The position numbers and the translations under genes were made by a program. Below are positions 39,040 through 50,886 of a stretch of 64,000 bases of DNA, one piece after another. The notes beneath the pieces were generated by a model, which saw nothing but the letters and a program-made list of their open reading frames with translations, did not search any database and had not been told where the DNA came from. The DNA lies in assembly GCA_036971475.1 (NCBI GenBank), contig JBAIZL010000002.1, forward strand, positions 46,372,729-46,436,728. The letters are read 5' to 3'. The first letter of the stretch is position 1; each line of letters begins with the position of its first letter. The stretch comes from Prosapia bicincta (Eukaryota > Arthropoda > Insecta > Hemiptera > Cercopidae).

Positions 39040-40796
39040 ACTAACTACATATATTGGGTAAATGTATGTGTTTTGTTATTATTATATATAATTGAGATGC
39101 ACACAATCTTGTAAAAAAGTAAAGTTTTCTGTTCACATTACAATATTTTACTAAAATCCAGCTTCCTAAACCTTACAAGTAACATCAGCTGATGTACTTT
39201 GCTCGATATACATACAGTGAGTTGAGTACCAATTCATTGTGTACTCGAAATAAGTGCGAAATTGGTGTGAGTTAAGTTGTTGTTCCAAAAAAAATTTAAG
39301 TGATACATTATCCATGTATAACATAGACAAAAAGTAATTTTCTAATACAAATACGTGTCACAATAATACAAGTTTCATTTTGAAATAAACCAATACAGCA
39401 CCTATGTTGTTTATAATGTCCGTTATGCAATTATGTGTAGCTATTTTAGTTTATTTATATATTCATATGTATTCACTATACAGTATATAAACAAGATAAT
39501 ATTAAAATATTTAATGTAATTTGGTCAAAAATTAAATATTATGTTGGTATAGGAAACTTATCATAAACAACTTTTATTACTCTGACGAACCTTCAAGATT
39601 ACAGAGGCTACTTTGTATAACATATTTTAAATAATTTTTTTTTATTTTTTGTATTTGTAGAAATCTTTAAAATCATAGATGATAGTTAAATCATATGTTG
39701 TTAAAAATTAAGTAAAACCATTTTAACTTTCACACTCTTCTCTCAATATGTGAAAAATAAGTAGGCTTAAGGATTTGTATTGGGGAAAATTTTCAATACA
39801 TCATTTTTAAATAAAAGGGCTATAAAATCAGATTGGAAACTGATTTTTTACTATAGTTATAGTTTAGTTAGCAACATGACTATTTAGTACATTATCTGAA
39901 ATACCAAATAGATAAGGCAGACTCGATACACTGTAAAACATCAGGTATCATATGTAACTAATATGAAAATACGAGAGGTCTATTCATAAATTAAAAATGC
40001 TTAGGATACTGAAAACAATAACTTATAGATCTTGTTATCCATTTACCCAAATTTGTAGAAATAGTATTTAAAGTAAAAAAAATATGTTTACGGTAGTAGT
40101 TTTGCATAGACCGGAGTACTCTTATATAATCAAATTGTCCACTCTACTCTCAATATAGACATATACTTTAGGCACATGTTGCAAGGGACTAAAAAAAGTC
40201 TTATAAAACTGAAAAAAGATAGTTAGAATTGAAGCTTTAAACTATCCATAACTTCAAATGCAAAATATATAAAACAATACATATTCCAATTCAAATGTAT
40301 CTATTAATTTTTGAACCACATTGAAAAGTGCCACCTTAACGTTAAACGAACCGTTTGGTATTAGTCCAAACAGACTCATTTCCCGCTTTTACTATAGTCG
40401 ATAATGTTCGATTCCCCTTTAATTCAAGATTCTAAGTGATTCTTTTTCTTGAGGTAGTGGAACAATTTACTATCAAGAAGAAGAGATATTTCTGTACTTG
40501 GTGCGGAAAATAACGTCAACACTATAAATAAGATTAATTTTCTTCTGAGTTGTGGGAAAATTTGGAAATATATGAATATTTCAGGTTTTTAAAACGTCAT
40601 ACTGTTTTAATCATTTTTGTGCTAAATTAAAAGGTGAACAGTTCCTCTCTAACTCCAAAACGTCTAGAATTTCATCTCAACGCTCAAGATGTCACTACGT
40701 AGGTCAAGAGGTAATAATACTTGAGTTAGATCTTCAAGTATTTATTTAATAAACTAACATCGTTTTTATTGCGTTGCCTTCTACGACAAAACTCAG
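39040..40796. other. anonymous AT-rich DNA
   Basis: No gene recognised; probably 3' flank of the receptor gene. Confidence 0.4.
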
Positions 40797-40927
40797 TACA
40801 GATAAGGAAAAAGGCGGAATTTTTTATTTTGATGTTGTGAAAGGAAACAGGTGGCAAACCAGACTCACAACGGTTCCGAATGATTATGTTTCGTTTATTG
40901 TGAAATCTGCTTTAAGCGATTCCCCAG
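40797..40927 (+). CDS. possible isolated coding exon, unknown
   Basis: After an ACTCAG acceptor-like site the frame runs through FYFDVVKGNRWQTRLTTV and DYVSFIVKSALSD, and ends at a strong donor CCAG|GTAAAT (GT at 40928). Amino acid and base composition look like genuine coding sequence rather than AT-rich noise. I do not recognise the product and found no partner exon. The putative transposase remnant starts shortly after. Confidence 0.3.
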
Positions 40928-41263
40928 GTAAATTTAAGACTGTCTCCTATGAAGCATGTTTACATTAACTTTCAAACCTGTCGTGCGCTGGAGCCTATGG
41001 CGTTGTTTAGTTTTGCCCCACCCCCTACACTACTCCTTGAAGGTCATGGTGTTCGAAAGCTTTCTATTTAGTAGTGTTTCATATGGTGTTCGCAGTGTTT
41101 GCGTGATTCTGTGCATTGTGTTAGTTTTATAATAGTTTGAAACTTCGGTTGTGCCTCACAGGTACGACGTCAGGTATTTGTGTAACATTTTAAACTTTTG
41201 TAGTGTTTCTCGTTTATTTTTTTTTACGGATCATTTTAGCATTTGATTACATAAACTGTAAAC

Positions 41264-41931
41264 ATGTACAGACCCGGACCTTCTGGAGTAAAATGGAAAT
41301 TTATTTCAACTGAAGAGACTCAAGGAGAGGAAACATATGACAGTGATTATGAAGATACCATCATGGACTGGTTAGACGAAGAATACAGTGATACAAGCAC
41401 TGTACCTAATGAACCACTTTTGAAGGCATCAAAGAGAATAGGAGAAATGTGCAATAGCGTGCACAAGTAATTGAGCAAGGTTATCATGATACTGAATCTC
41501 AACAAAGTGCAACAAATGATGATGATGATGATTTCGAAGAATTGCAACCATCAGAAATAAACTATTTATATGGAAAAATTCGTAATGAATGCGATGCTAT
41601 ACCTCCAACTAGAGCTGTACGAAAACCATGCATAACATTATTTCGCTTTTCCATCCGCAAGACTAACGGTCTGGTCTTACTACACTTTCAGAGCCGACTT
41701 GCAAATTACAGACTCAGCCGTGATGTACGGTAGACAATACGACGCCTCTTAGGACCTGATTACTAAATAGATGATACACAGACACATGAAAACCATACAA
41801 AACAAAGAAGAGGTTATAGAGTTTGTCCAGCAACAATAAATAGAAAGACTTGTTAAACGTGTGTTAGCTTTCTACGGAAAATATGCCTGCAATGTTCTGA
41901 GCTACTGTGTAAAAACTGTTGACAAAATTGA
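41264..41931 (+). pseudogene. piggyBac-like transposase remnant
   Basis: The ATG at 41264 opens a frame with an acidic N-terminus (YDSDYEDTIMDWLDEE), typical of piggyBac-like transposases. It stops at 41470, but a second frame continues without a gap from about 41455 (GYHDTESQQSA, then an acidic DDDDD run), implying a one-base frameshift. After another stop near 41731, a degraded segment at about 41815-41931 shows paired cysteines (ICLQCSELLCKNC) like the Cys-rich C-terminal domain of this family. The catalytic core between the two ends is missing, so the copy is internally deleted and dead. Terminal repeats were not established; a TTAA at 40965-40968 is a candidate left edge only. Confidence 0.45.
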
Positions 41932-43827
41932 GTTGTTATTTCCAATGGCAGTTGCCATATACAAAACTTTTAATGTGTTAAATGTTGGTTTCTATATAAA
42001 GTTAGGGGTGTACAATCAGTGAACAAAAAATAATTATTGCAAATTGATTATCGTGAGATTTTAAGTCTTTTTAGCTAAGCTGCGCTAAGATCTGTTGAAG
42101 ATAGGACACTAGTTTTCAATAAGTAAATAAAAAATAACTAATCTCATAAAATTAACTTTGCCTTTGTTATTTGCATACATACATTGAAATAACAATTTCA
42201 TAAAGCAAGTGCAAGATAAGGTGTCAAACTACACAATAAATCACACGTGGATCCTTCGTACCTGTGAAAATGCGACGGTAGTTAAAGCTTACAACAGTAT
42301 TTGAGTTTGTGTGATTCAAAAGTGAACCGATCGGACATAAGTGCGGTAATAATAACAATTTTATTGTTTCTCAAAGAAAGCAGAAATTCAGTCAATACGC
42401 ACCTGCGAAATGCTGGTAAAGTGGTAAACTGACAATATTTGCTGAACGGAATAGTAGAAACTATTACAAGTCTGACAGCAAATTGGAATTTTTCGTTTAA
42501 GTTATATTTTACTGATAGTCTTATAGTATTTTCTTCTGTTACTTTCCCAAAATTATCCTTTACGTGTCCTACCCTTTTCATTTTACTCCCAAAATTTTAG
42601 TGGCAACAACCCTTTAAGCGCGGGAGTAAAATGCTTTGGAATTAATTTTTTTAATGTTTTAGAAAGAAGGTTGACGTCGGAAAACTGTTTGGTACTAATG
42701 TTTAATATATGCCGATACCTTTAAAACTGCTTTCCTTATAGTAACACGAATTCCGTCAGACAGGTAGAGCTTATAACTCCTACATTTTACTTTCGTAGGC
42801 CCATTTTTTCAATATACTACACATCCTATACCTTTTATGAAAGATATATACCTTTTATTCTAATTGATGTATGCAATTAAATAATTTCCCGGCATTTAAC
42901 CATTTTAAATACTTCATTTATATTTTGACTTTAAAATTAATACAATTTGCTTGTAGTCATATTAACATTTTTTAGCCAAGGGTTTATTAAAAAAAAATCA
43001 ATAAGTGGATTTTGTTTTGCGTGTACAATGTTTTTTACAATTAAAAAAAACTTATATTTTATTTATCTACAAAATGTATAATAAACATTTTGTAAATGCT
43101 AAAGAGCTCGACTTAAAGCAATTTGTATTCAATGGGAAAGTAGGTTATTTCGGCTACTGTAAGCTCCTCACAGGGAAATGTTTCTTGGGAATTGCCTGCA
43201 CACATTTCCTTATCCTAGACAGCCACACTGGTTAATCCTCGGCTCTCTTGTGAATAGTATCAAGGTTCAAGCTTAACAAATTTCAAAAATATTTGTAGTT
43301 AATTTTAGTGGAATTTTTTCAAATTGTTAATATCAACCAATTCAATTACCTCTCTGTATAATTTACTAAGTGTGTTGAATCTGACCTTATATTTATCAAA
43401 ATGCCCATCGCACATATTACAGTTGTTAAAAACCCTAGGTCGTTAATTTTACAACATCATTATTTTTAAATCGAAACATAAATCTGTTTTTTTTTTTTTA
43501 ACAGATTTCTGAAATCCTACATTGTCCGCCCCTACTTGACTCACGAAAACTCAGTATACGAAAGAGTAATATTATATGTATATAAGAGTAGATTCAAGAC
43601 TAATAAGTCACTTTTCTCATATAAATGTTTTTTAAAAAAATAACGTGAAGATATGATTAGCTTGTATTATGATTGTATATGCACACTGCAACGGCCAAAT
43701 TAACCCTTAAATAATCCTGGTAATTGAAGAGAGTAGGCCACAATGACTCTGTAAGATTTGTAATAATTTTGGAAAGTAGAACGCTCTAATTAAAGTCAAA
43801 ACCAAGGCTCAGATAAGTCAAGTTATG

Positions 43828-43829
<2 letters not shown>
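41932..43829. other. anonymous AT-rich DNA
   Basis: No supported gene. Open frames at 42282-42581 (minus) and 43005-43235 (plus) have no recognisable motifs. Confidence 0.4.

Positions 43830-43896
<67 letters not shown>
43830..43896. repeat. (TA)n microsatellite, left side of the gypsy insertion
   Basis: About 33 TA units end exactly where the gypsy LTR begins. The other side of the insertion resumes as TA then TG repeats at 50465, so the element landed inside a simple repeat. Confidence 0.95.
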
Positions 43897-43898
<2 letters not shown>

Positions 43899-44189
43899 TT
43901 ATATAAACATTTTATGTGAACATTGCATAATTAAATGCGTGCTAGGAAGATTCCTGCTTACGCAGCTTTAGTATTATATAGGTGTGAGAACAGAGCCCCG
44001 GCAGTGTGTAAGTCGCCTCTGTATCGCACAGACGTTTTCCACTCCGATTGAGTGCATATCAATTGTATTGTTTTATTAAGTAAAATTAATGTAACAGTTT
44101 TCTAAATTAATTGTTTATTAAATTCAAAGGTTTGTTAAAAAATAAAAATCATTTTTAAAAACCTTTCTTGCTTAATATAAAACGTAACT
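43897..44189 (+). repeat. 5' LTR of the gypsy element
   Basis: 293 bp, beginning AGTTATATAAAC and ending AACGTAACT. The last T is shared with the primer-binding site. Confidence 0.9.
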
Positions 44190-44205
44190 GGCGCAGTCGG
44201 TAGGA
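44189..44205 (+). promoter_or_regulatory. gypsy primer-binding site (tRNA-Ser)
   Basis: TGGCGCAGTCGGTAGGA is complementary to the 3' end of eukaryotic tRNA-Ser with CCA, as recalled, and lies directly at the LTR end. Confidence 0.85.
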
Positions 44206-44500
44206 CACCTCAAGGAAGTTAACGAATATAACGTCCGTCGGTTTTAACCGTTAATTGAGGAAACCTTAAGTAGAGTGAATATCTACAACCACTTAATAGA
44301 GCGCATATCTATTAAGAACACGAGCGAATATCGTGTAGGTGAAAAGTGAAAAGTGAAAGTTGTTCAAATGAGCAAAGTATTTTGGATCAACTTGTAAGTA
44401 GATCTTAAGATATAGAAATAAGAAAAAGTAGAGTAAATACTTTTTAATTTTATATAATTGATTTTTAATTTTATTATTTTAAAGAAAATAATATTTTAAA

Positions 44501-45599
44501 ATGGCAACGCCAACATTAAAGAAGGAATATCTAGATATGATTCCTGAGTATAGTGGAGAGCCCACTATGCTCCACAGATTTATTTCTATATGTGACAAAG
44601 TAGTAAATAAGTTTTATGTAAGCGAAAATCCAGAGGATTTTCAAAATGAATATTTATTTTCTTCTATACTAGCTAAACTAAAAGGCCAAGCATTGGAAAT
44701 GGTTGTAAACTCAAATTCATATAATTGGTATGAGATTAAAAAAAGTATTATTAACCAGCTATTCAGACAAAAGAGATTGTTTTACTTTAAATTTAGAAAT
44801 GGCTGAGTTAAAACAAGAGAATAACGAATCACCTTTTAAATTTTATGAAAGAATTCAAAAACTATTAAATTTACAAATTTCATTTTTTGTTAATAAAGAG
44901 CCACAAAGACAATCGGCCAAAGATGTTTTAATAGAATATGTTCAGAAACTAGCTTTAAGAGTTCTCCTTAGAGGTTTACATGAACCTGTAGGATCGCTAA
45001 TGCGAACCAAAAATCCAGATTCTCTTAGCGAAGCACTTAATATGCTTACTAACGATTTTCAATTTAAAAATAACAAATTATTTCAAAATGTTAAACAGAA
45101 CATTCCACCTAGGGCCCCACAATACCCGCCTATTCGCAAACCCCTTCCTAACAAACAAACCTTCCAAAATTATAGGCCCAACTACCAAAATAATCCTAAC
45201 CAATTTGCTAAACCTAACTCATACGTACAGCAAAATCAACAACCGAGACAGTCTAACAACTAGACACCATTAAAAGTTCATCAAAAATTTGAACCAGAAC
45301 CAATGAGCATTTCCACACGTCAAACAGGGAACACAATTAGACAAAATAGACTTTATCAGATGACAGGGAAACCAATAGAGGAGGAAAATTACGATCAAAC
45401 TATGAATCGATTGACTGAACAAATGACTAACTCTTATCTGACCGAACAAACAGATTATGAACCGCAAGAGGACCCTGACAGCTACATAGACTTTGATGAT
45501 TCCCCGCAAGAGGAAAACGCATGCGGATTCACTCAAGAGGACAATCATACCCAAAATTATTTTTTAGGACTAACCACATTAAAAAGACATTTTCCATAA
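44501..45599 (+). pseudogene. gypsy gag, frameshifted and with a nonsense codon
   Basis: This encodes the structural Gag of the gypsy element. The ATG at 44501 follows the leader. The first frame (MATPTLKKEYLDMIPEYSG start) is homologous-looking to gypsy Gag up to about 44765. It then shifts: the +1 frame from about 44765 carries the expected continuation (SDKRDCFTLNLEMAEL). That frame meets TAG at 45261-45263 but stays open afterwards to TAA 45597-45599, with the FEPEPMSIS-type phrase and acidic tail common at Gag C-termini in this group. I therefore read both as mutations in one Gag. No CCHC zinc knuckle is visible, and the C-terminal third is rich in Pro, Asn and Gln. Confidence 0.8.
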
Positions 45600-48500
45600 T
45601 GCATATAGAAGACGACACAAACGAACTACCGTACATCCACGATCCCAAGACCAATTTAAAGATGCTGATTGACACTGGAAGTACGAGATCATTTATTAAA
45701 AAATCAATAGCTTTCCAATTTTTCAAAAACACTCTAAAACAAGAGCCATTTGAAGTGAGTACAGCTCATGGAGTATCAAAAGAAAAATACAGTTGTACGC
45801 TACCACTCTTAGGAAAAGAAACAACCAAATTCTATTTATTTGATTTCCATAAAGATTTTGACTTACTCCTTGGATTAGATAACATAAAAGAATTAAAAAT
45901 TAATTTAAATTTTGTGAATGATAAATTAATATTTCGCAATAAGCAAATGCCGATTAAATATTTTAACACAGAAGAACAAAATAATAATAATAATAATAAT
46001 AATAAAATTAAAAGCGAATGTCAGGAACAGAAAGCAAAAAAGGGAACAAGTTATGTTATACAAGCCCGCGCTAGCCAAATGATTAAATTTAGAATACAAA
46101 ATATTCAAGATGGAGAAGGACTCTTACCATACAAAAACTTTAATGGATTAGAAATTCCGCAGTGTATAGTCTCAGTACACAAGGGAGAAGCCTACTGCCC
46201 TATAATAAACAACACAGAAGTAAATGTAGAATTAACAGTAAATGAACCATTAGAATTAAAATCTTTAGAAGAATACAATATCCTTAGACCTGATGCAATG
46301 CAAACGAACGCTAATTTCAATTTATTAGACTATAAACAAAAAAATTCGAGAAGGAAAAATTTAGATTTATCAAAATTTAGAATGGAACATATGAACTCGG
46401 AAGAAAAATCCGCTATAACAAGTTTAATAAAAGATTATGCAGATTTATTCCATATTGAGGGAAACGATTTAACTTTTACCAACCAAATACAACATGTTAT
46501 TAGGACTACTGATGAAATTCCCGTATACTCCAGAAATTATAGATATCCAGAGATTTACAAGAACGAAATTAATAAACAAACTGAGGACATGCTTGAACAA
46601 GGAATTATTAGACCTTCAAATTCTCCATGGAACTCTCCTGTCTGGATTGTACCCAAAAAACAAGACGCTTCTGGCAAAAGAAAATTTCGATTAGTAATAG
46701 ATTTTAGAGGATTAAACAAGAAAACAATTGACGATAAATTTCCCTTGCCAAACATTACCGACATATTAGATAAATTAGGACGATCTCAGTATTTTACAAC
46801 TTTAGATTTAGCCTCAGGATTTCACCAAGTAGAAATGGATAAAAATAGCATAGAAAAAACAGCGTTTTCAACAGAAACGGGACACTATGAAATTTTAAGA
46901 ATGCCATTTGGACTAAAGAATAGCCCCCCTACATTTCAAAGAATTATGAATAACATTCTGAGAGGAATCCAAAATGAAACATGTTTAGTTTATTTAGACG
47001 ATATTATAATTTACTCCACTAGCCTCCAAGAACATATACAAAGACTTAAAGAAGTATTCGACAGATTACGCAAAGCCAACTTTAAAGTACAGCTGGATAA
47101 AACAGAATTTTTAAGAAAAGAAGTAGCGTATCTAGGGCATGTTGTTACACCGGAAGGCGTAAAACCTAACCCAGCAAAGATTTTGGCAATCAAAAACTAT
47201 CCAATACCCAAAACCACCAAACAAATTAAAGGATTTTAAGGACTAATAGGCTATTATCGAAAATGTATTAAAAACTTCGCCAAGATAACAAAACCGTTTA
47301 CTAACTGTTTAAAGAAAAATGCAAAAATAAATATAGAAAATCCAGACTTCATTGAATGTTTTGAAACATGTAAAAATATACTGACTAATGAGCCCCTTCT
47401 ACAATACCCAGATTTTGAAAAGGAGTTTACTCTAACAACAGACGCTAGTAATTTTGCACTAGGAGCAATTTTAAGCCAGGACAAAAATGGAAAGGACCTT
47501 CCTATAGCGTATGCCAGCAGAACTTTAAATGACAGCGAAACTAATTACTCCGCGATTGAAAAGGAATTATTAGCAATCGTATGGTCTACCAAACACTTCA
47601 GGCCTTATTTATTTGGAAGAAAATTTAAAATTTATACAGACCATAAACCTTTACAATGGTTATTTTCAGTTAAAGAACCAAATTCCAAGCTTTTAAGATG
47701 GAGATTAAAACTAGAAGAATATGATTATGACAAAAGATACAAAAAAGGCAAATTAAACCAAAACGCCGATGCTTTATCTAGAATACTATTGAACGTTACT
47801 GATAAAAGGTCAACAAACACCCAACACACTGTAGAACCAGACCTTGAATTATCTCCAGCGAACTTACTGAGTCGTTACTTCCCGGAATTGAATGAAGATA
47901 ATGAGTCTATGGTCGTACAACTCGACGCAACAGATAATGCCAACTTAGAGTACGATCAAGAAAGTGACAGTCAAACCGTGCATTCCAACTTCGAAGGGAA
48001 CACCCAAATTGAAATACCAATTTCCGACGAACCTGTAAACTTTGGGAGAAATCAAATATTTTTGTCATTAGTAAAATACGAACCAAAGAAAGTAAAAATT
48101 ATAAAACGTTTAATGGTCGAAATATCAGAAAATAACTTTAAAGAAGACATAGTTAACTTTGTAAAATCATATTTGGTACCCAAAATAAAATATAATCTAT
48201 ATTTTGAAGACGATTTTTACGAGAAATTTGCATCATGCGTAGCCAAAAATTTCAAACAAACTGAACTAAATTTGGTTAAGTGTAATAACAAACTCTTAGA
48301 CCTAACTTCGGAAGAAGATACCTTAGAAACGATAAGTAATTATCATGTCAGCAAAACCAATCACCGAGGGATACAAGAAACATACGAACAAATTAAGCGA
48401 AGATATTATTGGCCTAATTTAAAATCACTAATCCAAAATTTCATAAATCAGTGTGACATATGTCAAAGAACCAAATATGACAGAATCCCCTTACAATTAG

Positions 48501-49390
48501 AGATGAACTTGACGCCTACAGCTGCAAGGCCTTTCCAGATAATTCACATCGACACTATCTCTTTAGAAAAGAATGCGTTTATCAGCATTCTCGACAGTTT
48601 CACAAAGTATGCTCAATCTTATAGCTTGGGAAGCTCTCAAGCTACAGAGATTGCAGACAAGTTATTAGATTACTTTGCGCAGTTCTGCTTACCAACAGTT
48701 ATTATCTCAGACAATGGAACGGAGTTTAATAACAGGATTGTGAAGGAGATATTAGACCTGCATAAAATCAAAATCCATTTTATCAGTACACAAAACCCCC
48801 AATCAAACGGATTATGTGAAAGATTTCATTCCACCTTAATAGAACACATAAGGCTGTTAAACAATCAAATCGAATTTAAAAAAGACAGTATAATTAAGAA
48901 AGTCAAATATGCTATAATTGCCTATAACAATAGCATTCATTCAGTCACAAAATTAACGCCGTGCGAAGTCTTATTTGGACACATAAATTCAAACTCTTTA
49001 TTAGATATAGATTTAGAAAAACAAATTGTAAATGACTACGTTTTAAACCATAAAGAAAAAACAAAAATACTTTACGAAAACATTAGGGATAGCAATCAAA
49101 GAATTAAAGAAAAAGTTTTAGAAAAAAGGAATGTAAACAAAGAACCACTTCCAGAAATACCATCTGAAGTTTATATAAAATCAGTTCAGAAGCAAAGCAA
49201 AACTAAAAACAGATATAGCAAGGAAGAAATGGCTTCGATAGATAAAGAAAGAAAAACTGGAAAAATAAAGCCTAGACATCATAACACAAAAGACAAAATA
49301 CATTTGTCGAAAATTAAAAGGCCTAAGAAGATAAAAAATGTAATTAATGACCAAAACCCTTCTTGTTCATATTCAACACAATCAAATTAA
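45521..49390 (+). pseudogene. gypsy pol, one internal nonsense codon
   Basis: Pol in the -1 frame relative to Gag. The aspartic protease has DTGS (Asp at residue 51). An AAT microsatellite (about 45980-46003) encodes a run of Asn between protease and RT. RT has the YLDD box at residues 491-494. RNase H follows (LTTDAS near 47440, then the YTDHKPL motif). The integrase has a HHCC zinc region (about 48340-48460) and DDE near 48551, 48710 and 48818. The C-terminal tail is Lys-rich. TAA at 47237-47239 interrupts the frame between RT and RNase H in the usual 'F-L-G' position and looks like a TTA-to-TAA change; the frame is otherwise open to 49390. It is non-functional as it stands. Confidence 0.9.
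45560..45566 (+). promoter_or_regulatory. -1 ribosomal frameshift heptamer TTTTTTA
   Basis: Read in the Gag frame this is T TTT TTA, the canonical X XXY YYZ slip site. Slipping back one base moves directly from the Gag frame into the pol frame, 31 bases before the Gag stop. Confidence 0.75.
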
Positions 49391-50153
49391 AATCCCTACC
49401 ATACCTTTGTCCACTAGTTCTATGCAAGAAACTTTATTAAACTTTTAAACAACATTGTTTTTATTAATTGTATGTGTTACAAACTGTTGTAATTTACTAA
49501 ATGATATATAACTAATTATGATAATAAATATTGTTAATTATTTGAAATATGTTAATCACAAAAAAAGAATTGTAATTGAAGAAAATTAGAAACTATACTC
49601 TTAAAGAGATAACAAAACAAAAAGAATTCTTATAAACTCACTAGAATCCTTTATCAAATCTATAGCAGGCAATTTGAATTTAAATGATGGTAAAAATTAT
49701 GAAAAATTATATAAAACTTTTATTGTAATCAATGTAAATTTTGTAGAACAAAAAATTAGATTCTGATAACAATTGTGTATGTTATAAACATTTTGTATCT
49801 ATCCTATGATAGAAAAGACTCATTATAAATTGTATTAATCAATTCCAAATACTTTTGCTCAGTTGAATTATAATGAACAGAAAATTTAGACTGTAAAATG
49901 CCCATCATCAAAAAACGATAACGCCTACAAGCTACGAGGATACTGCGTTGGAAATCGCAGACAACCCATTTAACTGGATCTTGGAAATCAACCTTTGCCT
50001 GGTGACTTTCTCCAGTGAAGAGGACTTCAACCCATGCCGAAAATTGCCCTTTACGGAGGCCTATTCAGCAGCTTATATACTTCGCCCTCATCAAGAAGAT
50101 GAAGAGGACCTCAACCGATGCCGAAACTTCGCCAACCCCCGAAGTTTTCTTTA
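49391..50153 (+). other. gypsy 3' untranslated region
   Basis: AT-rich, no envelope-like frame. Near the end (49948-50154) a 68-codon open stretch holds two copies of a related phrase (GAGGACTTCAACCCATGCCG and GAGGACCTCAACCGATGCCG, about 50019 and 50103). This may be an RNA element or chance duplication; coding potential is doubtful. Confidence 0.5.
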
Positions 50154-50163
50154 GGGATGGAGG
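50154..50163 (+). promoter_or_regulatory. gypsy polypurine tract
   Basis: GGGATGGAGG directly precedes the 3' LTR and should prime plus-strand DNA. Confidence 0.75.
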
Positions 50164-50464
50164 AGTTATATAAACATTTTATGTGAAAATTGCATAATTA
50201 AATGCGTGCTAGGAAGATTCCTGCTTACGCAGCTTTAGTATTATATAGGTGTGAGAACAGAGCCCCGGCAGTGTGTAAGTCGCCTCTGTATCGCACAGAC
50301 GTTTTCCACTCCGATTGAGTGCATATCAATTGTATTGTTTTATTAAGTAAAATTAATGTAACAGTTTTCTAAATTAATTGTTTATTAAATTCAAAGGTTT
50401 GTTAAAAAATAAAAATCATTTTTAAAAACCTTTCTTGCTTAATATAAAACGTATAAACGTAACG
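50164..50464 (+). repeat. 3' LTR of the gypsy element
   Basis: 301 bp, matching 43897-44189 except one substitution, an extra ATAAACGT-type 8-bp duplication near its end and the final base. Confidence 0.9.
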
Positions 50465-50518
<54 letters not shown>

Positions 50519-50540
50519 GTGTAGTGTGTGTGTGGTGTGT

Positions 50541-50589
<49 letters not shown>

Positions 50590-50629
50590 TGTGGTTTGTG
50601 TGTGGTGTGTGTGTGTGTTTGTGGTGTGT

Positions 50630-50670
<41 letters not shown>

Positions 50671-50686
50671 TGTGTGGTGTGTGTGT

Positions 50687-50769
<83 letters not shown>

Positions 50770-50837
50770 TGTGGTGTGTGTGGTGTGGGGTGTGGTGTGT
50801 GTGTGTGTGTGTGTGGGTGGGTGTGTGTGTGGTGTGT

Positions 50838-50879
<42 letters not shown>

Positions 50880-50886
50880 CGCGCGT
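50465..50886. repeat. long compound (TA)n(TG)n(GC)n microsatellite
   Basis: TA units, then about 400 bp of TG repeats broken by GTGG and TTG units, then GCGCGCGCGCGCG. Cys-Val and His-Thr open frames on both strands here are artefacts of the repeat. It is the right-hand continuation of the simple repeat at 43830-43896. Confidence 0.97.

Larger units (their letters stand above)
43897..50464 (+). mobile_element. Ty3/gypsy LTR retrotransposon, full-length but broken
   Basis: The element is 6.57 kb. Its two LTRs differ by one substitution (C/A near 43921/50188), one 8-bp duplication and the last base. LTR ends are AGTTA...TAACT, and the flanks fit a TATA target duplication. It has a tRNA-Ser primer site, a gag frame, an overlapping -1 pol frame and a polypurine tract. 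Domain order protease-RT-RNase H-integrase is that of Ty3/gypsy, and primer and LTR ends resemble the 17.6/297 group as I recall it. Gag carries a frameshift and a nonsense codon, pol one nonsense codon, so this copy cannot make its own proteins. No envelope gene is evident. Confidence 0.93.

Noticed and set aside
42282..42581. 99-codon minus-strand frame
   Set aside because: No motif, no coding-like composition contrast and no supporting neighbour.
43005..43235. 76-codon plus-strand frame
   Set aside because: No motif or neighbour supports it; composition matches the AT-rich background.
49948..50154. Envelope gene in the gypsy element
   Set aside because: The frame is 68 codons, lacks an ATG start, signal peptide and membrane segment, and sits in a repeat-bearing 3' region.
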